Below are positions 7,672-15,924 of a stretch of DNA of 25,236 nucleotides, piece after piece (the stretch's first letter is position 1; each line of letters starts with the position of its first letter). The DNA lies in assembly GCA_964552325.1 (NCBI GenBank), contig CAZKHA010000039.1, forward strand, positions 1 to 25,236, given 5' to 3'. Under the pieces are notes generated by a model. It did no database searches. It saw only the letters and a program-made list of their open reading frames with translations, and was not told the DNA's origin. A program made the translations under genes and the position numbers. Source of the DNA: CAZKCK01 sp964552325. GTDB lineage: Bacteria; Bacteroidota; Bacteroidia; Bacteroidales; TTA-H9.

Positions 7672-9117
7672 ATGAAACGATTATTTGTGATATTGCTTAT
7701 AACCATTTTGTTTACAAGTGTTTATGCTCAAAATGCCGTTGATGCGCTTCGCTATTCAAACGTAGGATATGGCGGTTCTTCTAGGTTTACAGCCATGGGT
7801 GGTGCTTTTGGTGCTATTGGAGCTGATTTTTCAACCATAAGCACTAATCCTGCAGGCTTGGGCTTGTTCAAAAGCTCTGAATTTACAGTTACCCCTTCGC
7901 TTTATCATGCTATTACCGAATCGAAATACCTTGGTAATACTACTGAGGACGATGAGTATAATTTTAACATACAAAATGCAGGTATAGTGTTGACAGCAGA
8001 ATTTCCAGACCGCCTCGGAACGGATGGATGGCGCAATGTACAATTTGGTTTTGGAATGAATCGCCTCCTAAACTTTAACAACAGCATGTATATGAATGGG
8101 TTTAATGAGAATAGTTCACTCTTAACAGGTTATACTCAGTATGCCAATGACAACGGCATATACACAAATTCGCCTGAAGAGCTTGCTTACAGGGCTAATT
8201 TGCTTTTTTATGATAGTGCTACCAACCAATACTATTGCGATATGCCCGATGGAGGTGTTCAACAGTTGAAATCAATTTATACCGAAGGATCTATGAATGA
8301 AGTAGTAATGGGTTTGGCCGCAAATTATAGCGATAAGCTTTATTTAGGTATTTCCATTGGATTCCCCTATTTCCGCTACTATCAGGAATCAGCTTATGAG
8401 GAAACGGATGTTGACCAAAAGAATGATTATTTTAAGTCGCTTACCCTGCGAGAGCAACTCGAAACCACAGGTTCTGGTATAAACATAAAAGCTGGGATGA
8501 TTTTTCGGGTAGCCGATTGGATTCGCTTAGGTGCCGCCTACCATAGTCCTACCTTTTTTACAAGTATGAAAGATTCATGGCGAAGCAATATGCAGTCCGA
8601 ATTCGATTCTGTTGTTCAAGATATGAATGTATCATCTCCGTACGGAGAGTTTGATTATGAGTTGACTACCCCTCAAAAACTGCTTGGTAGCGTAGCCTTC
8701 GTGCTCGGCCAATCAGCTATTGTAAGCGCCGAATATCAATACGTCGATTACTCCTCGGCCAAAATGCGTCCAAATGCCGATTTTATTGATGTAAACTCAG
8801 ATATCAAGAGCATTTACAAAGCACAGAATATCTTCAAATTTGGTGCTGAGTATCGTTATTCACAATTTAGTTTTAGGGGTGGTTATGCCATGTACGACAG
8901 CCCATTTGCCGATAACCTTAATGATGGAAAACGCACCTCCATTTCGTTTGGCCTAGGCTTTAAAGAAGCTGATTATTATTTAGATTGTGCCTTTGTTACT
9001 ACAAAATCTGAAGAAGACTACTATTTGTATTATGCGCCAGATGGCTATGATCAACCCGTATCAACAAACAAGTTAACTGCCAATAGCATCATGCTTACAT
9101 TGGGTTATAAGTTTTAA
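7672..9117 (+). CDS. FadL/OmpP1-type outer membrane protein (hemin receptor-like)
   Basis: This 481-residue protein has a signal peptide (MKRLF...VYAQ, cleavage near residue 20). A conserved start to the mature chain follows, DALRYSNVGYGGSSRFTAMG, with a GGAFGAIGADFSTISTNPAGLG segment. That pattern is typical of the OmpP1/FadL/TodX superfamily in Bacteroidota, often named hemin receptor. The rest is alternating beta-strand sequence and it ends LTLGYKF with the terminal Phe expected of outer membrane barrels. FadL-type barrels move hydrophobic compounds across the outer membrane; the cargo here is unknown, and the hemin name rests on weak historical evidence. It lies 77 bp after the low-complexity lipoprotein gene and ends 14 bp before a long terminator hairpin. 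Confidence 0.85.
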   Translation: MKRLFVILLITILFTSVYAQNAVDALRYSNVGYGGSSRFTAMGGAFGAIGADFSTISTNPAGLGLFKSSEFTVTPSLYHAITESKYLGNTTEDDEYNFNIQNAGIVLTAEFPDRLGTDGWRNVQFGFGMNRLLNFNNSMYMNGFNENSSLLTGYTQYANDNGIYTNSPEELAYRANLLFYDSATNQYYCDMPDGGVQQLKSIYTEGSMNEVVMGLAANYSDKLYLGISIGFPYFRYYQESAYEETDVDQKNDYFKSLTLREQLETTGSGINIKAGMIFRVADWIRLGAAYHSPTFFTSMKDSWRSNMQSEFDSVVQDMNVSSPYGEFDYELTTPQKLLGSVAFVLGQSAIVSAEYQYVDYSSAKMRPNADFIDVNSDIKSIYKAQNIFKFGAEYRYSQFSFRGGYAMYDSPFADNLNDGKRTSISFGLGFKEADYYLDCAFVTTKSEEDYYLYYAPDGYDQPVSTNKLTANSIMLTLGYKF

Positions 9118-9131
9118 GCTTCCAACTGTTA

Positions 9132-9170
9132 AAAGAAAAGCCGTCCACATTGTTTGGACGGCTTTTCTTT
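9132..9170. terminator. Bidirectional intrinsic terminator
   Basis: A perfect 16-bp inverted repeat (9132-9147 with 9155-9170) with a 7-nt loop has a GC-rich core (GCCGTCC) flanked by AAAGAAAA/TTTTCTTT arms. It therefore gives a U-rich tail in both directions. It separates the convergent FadL-like gene and the ridA-family gene and should serve both. Confidence 0.9.
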
Positions 9171-9193
9171 ATTAAGTAGTTTAGCAAACCAGG

Positions 9194-9571
9194 CTATTTA
9201 ACAGCAATACATTCAATTTCAACTAAAACGCCCAATGGCAACCGGACTACCCCATAGGCTGCTCGTGCTGGCTGATCTTGGGTAAAATAGGTTCCATAAA
9301 CTTCATTCATGGCCGCAAAGTTGTCCATGTCACTCAATAAACAAGTGCATTTTACAACGTTTTCAATCGAATAGCCAGCTTCATTCAAAATCCCGGCGAT
9401 ATTCTGTAAAACCCTTTGGGTTTGTTCTTTGATTCCACCTTCAACAATTTTGCTGGTTGTAGGATCAATGGGTATTTGGCCAGAGATATACAAGGTTCCG
9501 TTTGCTTCAATGGCTTGACTGTATGGCCCAATAGCTTTTGGGGCGTTTTCGGTTCTTATAACACGTTTCAT
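9194..9571 (-). CDS. ridA: RidA family reactive imine deaminase
   Basis: This 125-residue protein is full length for the RidA/YjgF/UK114 family, which hydrolyses reactive 2-aminoacrylate-type imines released by PLP enzymes. Family marks are the N-terminal NAPKAIGPYSQAI (9-21), LYISGQIPIDP (27-37), the QTQRVLQNI helix (50-58), and the C-terminal PARAAYGVVRLPLGVLVEIE. Arg103 corresponds to the catalytic arginine that binds the substrate carboxylate, and Glu118/Glu120 occupy the conserved C-terminal acidic positions. It follows pabC on the same strand with a 39-bp gap and may be the last gene of a pabB-pabC-ridA transcript, though a TAnnTTTG motif in the gap could give it its own promoter. Trimeric cytoplasmic enzyme by family knowledge. 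Confidence 0.93.
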   Translation of the reverse strand: MKRVIRTENAPKAIGPYSQAIEANGTLYISGQIPIDPTTSKIVEGGIKEQTQRVLQNIAGILNEAGYSIENVVKCTCLLSDMDNFAAMNEVYGTYFTQDQPARAAYGVVRLPLGVLVEIECIAVK

Positions 9572-9598
9572 GTATGATTGATTATTGGTTTATGTATG

Positions 9599-9606
9599 CA
9601 AAGGTA
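9599..9606 (-). promoter_or_regulatory. Candidate -7 element before ridA
   Basis: On the minus strand this reads TACCTTTG, matching TAnnTTTG, 28 bp before the ridA ATG. I see no TTG at the right distance upstream, so it is only a half-match. Confidence 0.3.
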
Positions 9607-9610
9607 CAGC

Positions 9611-10213
9611 TTATATGTAAACCTGACTTATTGGGTTGAATTCGTTAAATTGTAATGGTCGTAGGGCATTAATAACACTCCAACTTGTAAAGCGTTGTAA
9701 ATCATTAATAAGCATCTCTTCTTCATAAACTAGTTTTTTATCAAGCAAATATTTTCTTTGGGTGCCAAGTAATAAGGGACTCTTTGGTGTTACGAAGTTT
9801 ATGCCATCCCAAAATACAATATTGCCAATAGAAGTATCTGTAATCCGGCCATTTACAACTAAAAGTATGTCATCAAAGGCTGGCCATTGGTTTCGATAAA
9901 AATTAAGTTGGCTCCTATCGGCAAATTTGTGGGCATAATTAAGTTGGCTAGTCCTCACAACTTTCAGTTTCTTTATTGGCGAATAAATGTGCTTCGAAAA
10001 AGTAATTGCTTGAATAACTGTACTATAATCAATTCTGCAGCGATAGGTCAATCCTTTTGCCAAGTAATTGTCCAATCTAAATGGAGCAAGATTTGTAAAC
10101 TGCTGCCCTGAAATACCAAGTTCAAGCCTGCTTCGGTTCATGCGTTCTAAATGGTAATTGGCATTCAGAACTTGCCCTTCTTCAATGCGTAGGGTTTCAA
10201 ATAATTGGCACAT
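9611..10213 (-). CDS. pabC: Aminotransferase class IV, likely 4-amino-4-deoxychorismate lyase
   Basis: This 200-residue protein has the class IV PLP fold in its short Bacteroidota form. The start MCQLFETLRIEEGQ and the HLERM segment (21-25) match the family. Lys96 in YAHKFADRS is the expected PLP Schiff-base lysine, and TDTSIGNIVFW (about 124-134) matches the cofactor-phosphate segment, with Asp where Glu is more usual. The context decides the function: its start overlaps the end of pabB by 17 bp, so the likely reaction is aminodeoxychorismate to p-aminobenzoate plus pyruvate in folate synthesis. At 200 residues it is shorter than the roughly 270 of E. coli PabC. A branched-chain or D-amino acid aminotransferase is a less likely alternative. 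Confidence 0.82.
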   Translation of the reverse strand: MCQLFETLRIEEGQVLNANYHLERMNRSRLELGISGQQFTNLAPFRLDNYLAKGLTYRCRIDYSTVIQAITFSKHIYSPIKKLKVVRTSQLNYAHKFADRSQLNFYRNQWPAFDDILLVVNGRITDTSIGNIVFWDGINFVTPKSPLLLGTQRKYLLDKKLVYEEEMLINDLQRFTSWSVINALRPLQFNEFNPISQVYI

Positions 10214-11189
10214 AAACTTTTTGTATCAGCTCGTTGTATTCCGCTTGAGGGTTCGAATGTATCGTAATGCCTCCACCGCTTTTAAATACCAAACCCGAAT
10301 TGGTTTGTTCTATGAAGCGAATCATTACAGCACTGAGGATATTTTCGCCATCAAAAACTCCAAAAACACCTGTGTAGTAGCCCCTTGTATATTTTTCAGC
10401 TTCTTTAATGATAGCTATCGTCTTTTTTTTCGGGGCACCGCTTATGGAGCCAGCCGGCAATAAATCGAAAAGGATTTTGCCACAGTTTTGCTGCCAATTG
10501 TTTGATAATTGTCCTGATATTTCGGAGCTTACCTGAAGTAGTTCCCCTTTGTGGGTTTTAATCTTATCGATGTACCTAAACCTATTTACAGCTACCTTCT
10601 TCGAAACTCGGTTAAGGTCGTTTCGTAATAAGTCAACAATAGTGTTGTGTTCAGCTAATTCTTTAGGGTTGCTTAGCACTTTTTGTGCTGCATTTTCTTC
10701 CATAGCATCAATGGTGCCTTTCATTGGATATGAGAAGATTGCATTATTCTTGGTTTTAATAAATAGCTCAGGAGAGAAAACTACAAATTCATCCTTAACC
10801 CAAAGCTTAAAGCGAGCAATGCTTTGTAAATATACCTCCTTGAGGCTAATGTTAAGGTTTATTGGTGTTGGATGCGTTAGGTTAACAAGGTAGGAATTTC
10901 CGTTAATTAAATGGTTTTTAACTAATTGAAATGATTTATTATACTCGTGAAACGATATTGGCTGTGTTTCAAGGTTTACTTGCTGCTTAGTTGGCATTTT
11001 CGATGCGATGCAATTTGTAAACCCATCCAAATTATAGAGCAATTCGTTTTTATCAAGCGTATCTAAAGGCAAAACGAAGGGTTTTTGCATTTCAAAATCA
11101 AGAATAAAAAGAAATGGAATCTGCTGTTTTCCAAGTAAATCCATTTTTTCTAAGGCTTCTTGTTGGTTAAGGTACGGGCTTGCTAACAT
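10197..11189 (-). CDS. pabB: Aminodeoxychorismate synthase component I
   Basis: The gene encodes a 330-residue chorismate-binding enzyme that, with the amidotransferase PabA, turns chorismate into 4-amino-4-deoxychorismate for folate. The C-terminal catalytic domain is complete: FSPELFIK (138-145), YPMKGTIDA (154-162), NTIVDLLRNDLNRVS, a late LPAGSISGAPKKKTIAII segment and GVFGVFDG. Lys157 in the MKGT motif matches the lysine that marks PabB; anthranilate synthase (TrpE) lacks it at that position. The N-terminal region is short compared with the about 450 residues of E. coli PabB, which is common for Bacteroidota forms. It overlaps pabC by 17 bp and is divergent from pabA with 56 bp between start codons, so one intergenic region could control both subunits. 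Confidence 0.92.
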   Translation of the reverse strand: MLASPYLNQQEALEKMDLLGKQQIPFLFILDFEMQKPFVLPLDTLDKNELLYNLDGFTNCIASKMPTKQQVNLETQPISFHEYNKSFQLVKNHLINGNSYLVNLTHPTPINLNISLKEVYLQSIARFKLWVKDEFVVFSPELFIKTKNNAIFSYPMKGTIDAMEENAAQKVLSNPKELAEHNTIVDLLRNDLNRVSKKVAVNRFRYIDKIKTHKGELLQVSSEISGQLSNNWQQNCGKILFDLLPAGSISGAPKKKTIAIIKEAEKYTRGYYTGVFGVFDGENILSAVMIRFIEQTNSGLVFKSGGGITIHSNPQAEYNELIQKVYVPII

Positions 11190-11219
11190 TCTGCGAAATT
11201 ACCAAATTGCAGAATAACT

Positions 11220-11227
11220 TACTTTTG
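11220..11227 (+). promoter_or_regulatory. Candidate -7 element of pabA
   Basis: TACTTTTG matches TAnnTTTG and lies 18 bp before the pabA ATG at 11246. No TTTG is seen 17-23 bp upstream, so the match is partial. It lies in the 56-bp divergent gap with pabB. Confidence 0.35.
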
Positions 11228-11245
11228 CAGACTCTAATTGATTGT

Positions 11246-11821
11246 ATGCGCTTACTCCTACTTGATAATTACGATTCTTTTACTTTCAACCTCCTTCAGT
11301 TAGTAGAGGAAAGTGGTTGCGTTGATTATGATGTTGTTAAGAATGATGTACTAGATCTAAAGACCATATTTACCTATACCCATATCCTTCTTTCGCCTGG
11401 GCCAGGTATCCCTGAAGAAGCTGGATTTTTAAAGGAGGTTGTACGAATTGCTTCAGGTAAGGTACCTGTTTTGGGGATTTGCCTTGGGCATCAAGCAATA
11501 GCTGAAGTTTTCGGTGCAAAACTCGTTAAAAGTCGTACTATTAGGCATGGTGAAACCTCAAGCCTTACAATTCTAGAACACGAAAACTATGTTTTTAAAG
11601 GAGTGAAATTGCCGTTTATGGCAGGACGGTACCATTCCTGGATTGTGGATAAGAATTGCCTAGGATATGAATTGTTGCCTACCTGTGTTGATGAAGAGGG
11701 GATAATAATGGGTTTGCGCCACAAAAATTATGATGTACAAGGCTTGCAATTTCATCCCGAATCAATTATGACGCCCCAAGGCGCACTTCTAATAAAGAAC
11801 TGGCTTTATGCATTACGTTAA
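11246..11821 (+). CDS. pabA: Aminodeoxychorismate/anthranilate synthase component II (glutamine amidotransferase)
   Basis: This 191-residue class I glutamine amidotransferase supplies ammonia to the PabB subunit. The start MRLLLLDNYDSFTFNL is diagnostic of PabA/TrpG. The oxyanion-strand LLSPGPGIP (48-56), nucleophile Cys79 in GICLGHQ, and His170/Glu172 in FHPES complete the catalytic triad. I chose ATG 11246 rather than the longer frame from 11180, because the extra 22 residues precede the conserved start and overlap the pabB start region. Assignment to PabA rather than TrpG rests on the divergent pabB-pabC next door; in some bacteria one protein serves both pathways, and no trp genes are visible here. 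The stop overlaps the stop of the convergent symporter gene. Confidence 0.9.
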   Translation: MRLLLLDNYDSFTFNLLQLVEESGCVDYDVVKNDVLDLKTIFTYTHILLSPGPGIPEEAGFLKEVVRIASGKVPVLGICLGHQAIAEVFGAKLVKSRTIRHGETSSLTILEHENYVFKGVKLPFMAGRYHSWIVDKNCLGYELLPTCVDEEGIIMGLRHKNYDVQGLQFHPESIMTPQGALLIKNWLYALR

Positions 11822-13269
11822 AATTTAGATGACTTGCTAAATAGCAACAATCCCAAGTAGGTTATGCCTCCATTTATAATAAGTAATTCAAAACCTGGTT
11901 TATATGCAATAAGGTTGTAGTCCGAAGCAATTTTTATGGCGATACAAAGTAGCGGTGACAACAATGTAATGTAAGGTACATACGCATCCTTAACAACCCG
12001 TTTGCTAAATAGGCCAAACGAATATAAGCCCAAAAGCGGCCCATAAGTGTATCCAGCGGCAGTAAATACTGCACTTATAACGCTTTGGTTGTTTACAACT
12101 CTGAAAATCAATATTAAAAGTACAAGGAATATAGCCATGGCAATATGCACCCACTTGCGTGTTTTAGTAACATGTTCCTCGCCTTTTTTTGATGCACCCA
12201 GTATATCAAGCGTAAAAGATGTTGTAAGGGAGGTTAATGCCGAATCAGCACTGGAATATGTGGAAGAAACTAAGCCCAAGATGAAAACAATGGAAAGGAT
12301 GGGGGGCATAAATTCCATGGTAGCAATAGTTGGGAAAAGGTCATCACTATGCTGTGGGATCACCATGCCAGTTGAATGGGCATAAATATAAAGTAAGGCC
12401 CCTAAACCTAAAAAAAGCAGGTTTACTGGTAGCAACGTAAGGCTAAACCAAAACATATTCTTTTGGGCATCTTTCAGGTTTTTACAGCTTAAGTTTTTCT
12501 GCATCAGATCTTGGTCAAGGCCGGTCATTACGATGGCTATAAATGCTCCACTAACGAACTGTCGGATAAAGTGTTGTTTGTTAGATAAGTCGCCCCAGAA
12601 GAATAGCTTTGAATATTCGCTTTGCTGAATCTTTGTAACCAATTCACCCATGTCGAGGTTTAGCTGCTTTCCAATGATGTATATGCACCCAATAAGTGAG
12701 GCTAAAAGAAAGGTTGTTTGAATAGTATCCGTAAAAACTACCGTCCGTATCCCGCCTTTAAAAGTAAAAAGGTAGATAAACAAGACTATAACCGCGACGG
12801 AAATGCTGTAGGGAATGTTTAAGTGTTGGAAAAGAACAAGATATAATACATTTACTGATAAGAACAATCTAAATGCAGAACCAATTGTGCGTGAGAGTAA
12901 AAAGAATGATGCACCAGTTTTATACGCCTTGGGGCCAAATCGTGTATCTAAATATTTATAAATAGAAAGTAGGTTAAGCTTGTAATACAAAGGCATTAAA
13001 ACAGTTGCTATAATTACATATCCAAGTAAGTATCCAAAAACCATTTGCATGTACGAGAATTGACTTGTGCCAACCCAACCCGGTACTGAAATGAATGTAA
13101 CCCCAGAAAGGGACGCACCAATCATACCATAAGCTACTAAAAACCAAGGTGATTTTCGGTTTCCTATAAAAAAGGTCTCGTTGCTGGCATTGCGCGAGGT
13201 GTAGTATGCTACAACTAAAAGCAGCCCAAAATAAACGGCAAGTGAAACTAAGATAAGGGTAGCGCTCAT
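11818..13269 (-). CDS. Sodium:solute symporter (SSS family), possibly for MurNAc
   Basis: This 483-residue inner membrane protein has about 13 hydrophobic spans and the SSS hallmarks: FFIGNRKSPWFLVAYGMIGASLSGVTF split across spans 1-2 (about 33-59), GGIRTVVFTDTIQTTFLL (about 171-188), and LVSSTYSSADSALTSL (about 338-353), which contains residues of the conserved sodium site. It couples Na+ entry to uptake of a small solute. Its start overlaps the namZ stop by 4 bp (ATGA arrangement), so it is translationally coupled to an exo-muramidase. That makes MurNAc or a related amino sugar the best guess for the substrate, by context only. Other SSS members carry sialic acid, glucose or proline, and sequence alone does not exclude these. 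Confidence 0.85.
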   Translation of the reverse strand: MSATLILVSLAVYFGLLLVVAYYTSRNASNETFFIGNRKSPWFLVAYGMIGASLSGVTFISVPGWVGTSQFSYMQMVFGYLLGYVIIATVLMPLYYKLNLLSIYKYLDTRFGPKAYKTGASFFLLSRTIGSAFRLFLSVNVLYLVLFQHLNIPYSISVAVIVLFIYLFTFKGGIRTVVFTDTIQTTFLLASLIGCIYIIGKQLNLDMGELVTKIQQSEYSKLFFWGDLSNKQHFIRQFVSGAFIAIVMTGLDQDLMQKNLSCKNLKDAQKNMFWFSLTLLPVNLLFLGLGALLYIYAHSTGMVIPQHSDDLFPTIATMEFMPPILSIVFILGLVSSTYSSADSALTSLTTSFTLDILGASKKGEEHVTKTRKWVHIAMAIFLVLLILIFRVVNNQSVISAVFTAAGYTYGPLLGLYSFGLFSKRVVKDAYVPYITLLSPLLCIAIKIASDYNLIAYKPGFELLIINGGITYLGLLLFSKSSKF

Positions 13270-14483
13270 GGGTAAATAAGGTATTTTTTCCGTTTTGCTA
13301 AATAAAGGTCAAGATCGTTTTGCCAGGTTTTTCTAATCTCTTCTTCGGTCATTCCTGATTCTAATTGCAACCTAAGCTGGTCAGTGCCTGCGAGTAGATC
13401 AAAAAACGACTTTCGGTTGATTATTGATTTCTTGTGTTTTGCCATACCATTGAACCTGAATAAGTATTGTAAGGTGAACCTGGGGATAGGGTTTAAATGG
13501 CTTAAATCAACCCCATAGCAAAGGGTGTCTAAAAGTGGTGGGTTTTTTGAATATCCTGGCAAGGACCTTGGTGTAAAAGTAAAATCGCCCGATGCGGTAT
13601 CTTGGTTACCAATAATTTGAAATGGAAGCATTGTGCCGCGGCCAATGCTAAAAGCTGTGGCCTCAAATAAGCATAGCGAAGGATAAAGCCTGATTGCTTG
13701 GTATGTGCTAAGGTTCGGGGAAGGCTTGATAGGTAGAAAAACTGAATCACTATGTTTGTAGCCCATTAATGGAATCACCCTTAATTGTAGCTTTTCAGCT
13801 TGGTCGATAAGCCGTTCGCCAACCATGTATTGGGCAAGTTCACCTGGGGTAAGACCATAAACTATGGGAATAGGAAGCACCCCAACAAAGGATTTGAAAT
13901 TGGGTTGTAAAATGGGGCCATCAACATAATCACCGTTGGGGTTTGGTCTATCCAATATATATAAAGGTATGTTGTTTTGAGCACAAGCTTCTGCAACGTA
14001 GTATAAGGTAGAGATATAGGTGAAAAAACGAACCCCAACATCCTGAATATCATATACTATAGCGTCAATTCCTGCAAGATCTTTAGTTGTTGGCTTTTTT
14101 TTACCACCGTATAAGGAAATAATTTCGAGTCCTGATTTAGTATCCACACCTCCTGTCACAAATTCACCGGCATCTGCAGTCCCTCGCAACCCATGTTCTG
14201 GCGAAAACAGTTTGGTAAGCTTTAACCCTGAAGATAATAATGTGTCAACCAGGTGTTTGTTAAGTATTACGGAAGTCTGGTTAACGACTAATCCTATGCT
14301 TTTGTAGTTGGATAATGCTCCAAAGTACGCATCTGTTTGTTCTGCACCTGTTCTATAGGCATGCTTCCTGTCCTGCGTATATGCATGGGCAATAAGTGAA
14401 AGGCATGCAATTAGCATAAGCGAATGCCTTGCTGCTTTTTGAAAACGTAGAGTCCAGAAGCTTGTTATGTATTTGATAATCAA
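13266..14483 (-). CDS. namZ: Exo-beta-N-acetylmuramidase NamZ (DUF1343)
   Basis: The product matches DUF1343, characterised in Bacillus subtilis as NamZ, which releases MurNAc from the non-reducing end of peptidoglycan fragments. Conserved segments are IGLVVNQTSV (63-72), LFSPEHGLRG (92-101, with Glu96 in the invariant SPEHG proposed as catalytic), AIVYDIQDVGVRFFTYISTL, YILDRPNPNG, and SIGRGTMLPFQIIG. A hydrophobic segment around residues 22-34 after several basic residues looks like a signal peptide ending near AHA/AYTQ, so it should be periplasmic. The start is TTG at 14483; the only nearby ATG (14417) would leave a signal with no positive n-region, so TTG is preferred but uncertain. It is coupled to the downstream symporter by a 4-bp overlap. 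Confidence 0.9.
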   Translation of the reverse strand: MIIKYITSFWTLRFQKAARHSLMLIACLSLIAHAYTQDRKHAYRTGAEQTDAYFGALSNYKSIGLVVNQTSVILNKHLVDTLLSSGLKLTKLFSPEHGLRGTADAGEFVTGGVDTKSGLEIISLYGGKKKPTTKDLAGIDAIVYDIQDVGVRFFTYISTLYYVAEACAQNNIPLYILDRPNPNGDYVDGPILQPNFKSFVGVLPIPIVYGLTPGELAQYMVGERLIDQAEKLQLRVIPLMGYKHSDSVFLPIKPSPNLSTYQAIRLYPSLCLFEATAFSIGRGTMLPFQIIGNQDTASGDFTFTPRSLPGYSKNPPLLDTLCYGVDLSHLNPIPRFTLQYLFRFNGMAKHKKSIINRKSFFDLLAGTDQLRLQLESGMTEEEIRKTWQNDLDLYLAKRKKYLIYP

Positions 14484-14537
14484 TTGTTAAACTGTTTGTT
14501 TGATTTGCTTCATAAGCTATAGGCCTTATGGTTGGCA

Positions 14538-14545
14538 CAAAAGTA
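14538..14545 (-). promoter_or_regulatory. Candidate -7 element of namZ operon
   Basis: The minus strand reads TACTTTTG, matching TAnnTTTG, 55 bp before the proposed namZ start. The upstream half is not convincing. It lies back to back with the nrf operon promoter. Confidence 0.35.
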
Positions 14546-14578
14546 ATCCAATATTTTTAGGAAATTTGTACAGGGGGC

Positions 14579-14608
14579 TTGACAAAAGAAGAATTTGATT
14601 TATATTTG
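14579..14608 (+). promoter_or_regulatory. Promoter of the porin-nrfH-nrfA operon
   Basis: TTG (14579-14581), 19 bp, then TATATTTG (14601-14608) is a full match to the Bacteroidota promoter form. Transcription should start near 14615, about 45 nt before the ATG at 14659. Confidence 0.6.
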
Positions 14609-14614
14609 CATTGT

Positions 14615-14628
14615 GGTATTTCAATACC
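14615..14628. repeat. Perfect palindrome at the nrf operon start site
   Basis: GGTATT-TC-AATACC is a perfect 6-bp inverted repeat with a 2-bp centre. It begins at the predicted transcription start of the nrf operon, a position suited to an operator bound by a dimeric regulator. A chance palindrome cannot be excluded. Confidence 0.4.
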
Positions 14629-14658
14629 TAATTAAAAATTGAACTAAAACCCACTAAA

Positions 14659-15921
14659 ATGAAATGTTTTAAGATTTTTACATTGGCCTTGTTGTTTATA
14701 TGCCAGCTTCCAATTTATGCTCAATTTGTGTTAAGTGGGGAGCTTAGGCCAAGAACAGAGTACAGGCATGGTTATAAAACCTTATTCAACGAAAGTGCTG
14801 ATCCAGCATTTTTCACCTCGCAACGAACGCGAATTACAGGTGATTATTCCATTGCGGATGCAAAATTCGGCTTCAGTATCCAAGATGTACGAATTTGGGG
14901 AGATGTACCTCAATCGTCAGTTTCTGATGGGCATTTGGCTGTTTATCAAGCTTGGGGTGAGTATTTCATTAGTCCAAAGTTTTCTATAAGAGCTGGCCGT
15001 CAAGAAATTAACTATGACGATGGTCGGATTTTTGGTAATTCAGATTGGGTGCAACAGGGGCGAAGCCATGATGTGTTTTTGCTTAAGTATTCGCAAGAAT
15101 CGGTTAAGCTCCATGTTGGATTGGCGTATAATCAAGGAACTGAGCAGCTTTCGGGAAATATCTACTTGGTCAACAACAACTATAAAACTATGCAATATGC
15201 TTGGGTACACAAAGTGTATTCGAATATTGGTGTAAGCTTGCTAATTTTAAACAATGGGATGCAGTACACCAACCCTGCCGATACAACTTATAAGACAGTT
15301 TATAGTCAAACAATTGGCAGTAGAGTTACCGGAAAGTTTGGGCAACTTGGTATAGCTAGTGCTGTTTATTACCAAACCGGTAAATCTTCAAAAAACAAAG
15401 CCCTTGATGCATTATACGGAGCCTTAAATATTGATTTTCAATTTTTAAAATCGTTTGGAGTGGTTGCTGGGTTTGAATACTTATCAGGAAATAGTATGTT
15501 GAATCCAGGCTCCAAAGAAAAAGCTTTTACGCCGTTTTATGCAAGTGGACATAAATTTAACGGGCATATGGATTACTTTTATGTAGGTAATCATATCAAT
15601 TCTGTAGGTTTAAAGGACTATTACATTGATTTTAAATATACCCATGGGCCATTTAGCACATATGTTACCTGGCATTATTTTGAAGCCGCTAATGATGTCG
15701 TAAAAGCTACAGAACCTACACTAAAACTATCTTCCGCTTTGGGAATTGAAGCCGATTTGGGCATAAACTACAAGCTTACTGACAAGTTTTCTGTTTTGGC
15801 TGGCTATTCGCATATGCTACCCACTAAAACCATGGAGGTTCTTAAAGGTGGTTCGAAGGAACAATCTAGCTACTGGGCATGGGTTTCGTTAGTGTTTAAA
15901 CCCGAATTCTTTAAGCTTTAA
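14659..15921 (+). CDS. Outer membrane beta-barrel porin, alginate-export-like
   Basis: The 420-residue product has a signal peptide (MKCFKIF...PIYAQ, cleavage near 22) followed by FVLSGELRPRTEYRHG. It continues with SQRTRITGDYSIADAKFGFSIQDVRIWG split across residues about 53-81 and an IRAGRQEINYDDGRIFG segment (about 114-130). This run of an N-terminal strand with Arg-rich turns, then GRQ and DxGR, fits the alginate-export-type (AlgE-like, PF13372) barrels of Bacteroidota. It ends in strand-like sequence VSLVFKPEFFKL. The name alginate export is a family label; alginate handling is not implied. Only 3 bp separate it from nrfH, so it is the first gene of the nitrite reductase operon and may be the outer membrane channel through which nitrite enters or ammonium leaves. 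That role is inference. Confidence 0.8.
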   Translation: MKCFKIFTLALLFICQLPIYAQFVLSGELRPRTEYRHGYKTLFNESADPAFFTSQRTRITGDYSIADAKFGFSIQDVRIWGDVPQSSVSDGHLAVYQAWGEYFISPKFSIRAGRQEINYDDGRIFGNSDWVQQGRSHDVFLLKYSQESVKLHVGLAYNQGTEQLSGNIYLVNNNYKTMQYAWVHKVYSNIGVSLLILNNGMQYTNPADTTYKTVYSQTIGSRVTGKFGQLGIASAVYYQTGKSSKNKALDALYGALNIDFQFLKSFGVVAGFEYLSGNSMLNPGSKEKAFTPFYASGHKFNGHMDYFYVGNHINSVGLKDYYIDFKYTHGPFSTYVTWHYFEAANDVVKATEPTLKLSSALGIEADLGINYKLTDKFSVLAGYSHMLPTKTMEVLKGGSKEQSSYWAWVSLVFKPEFFKL

Positions 15922-15924
15922 TAT

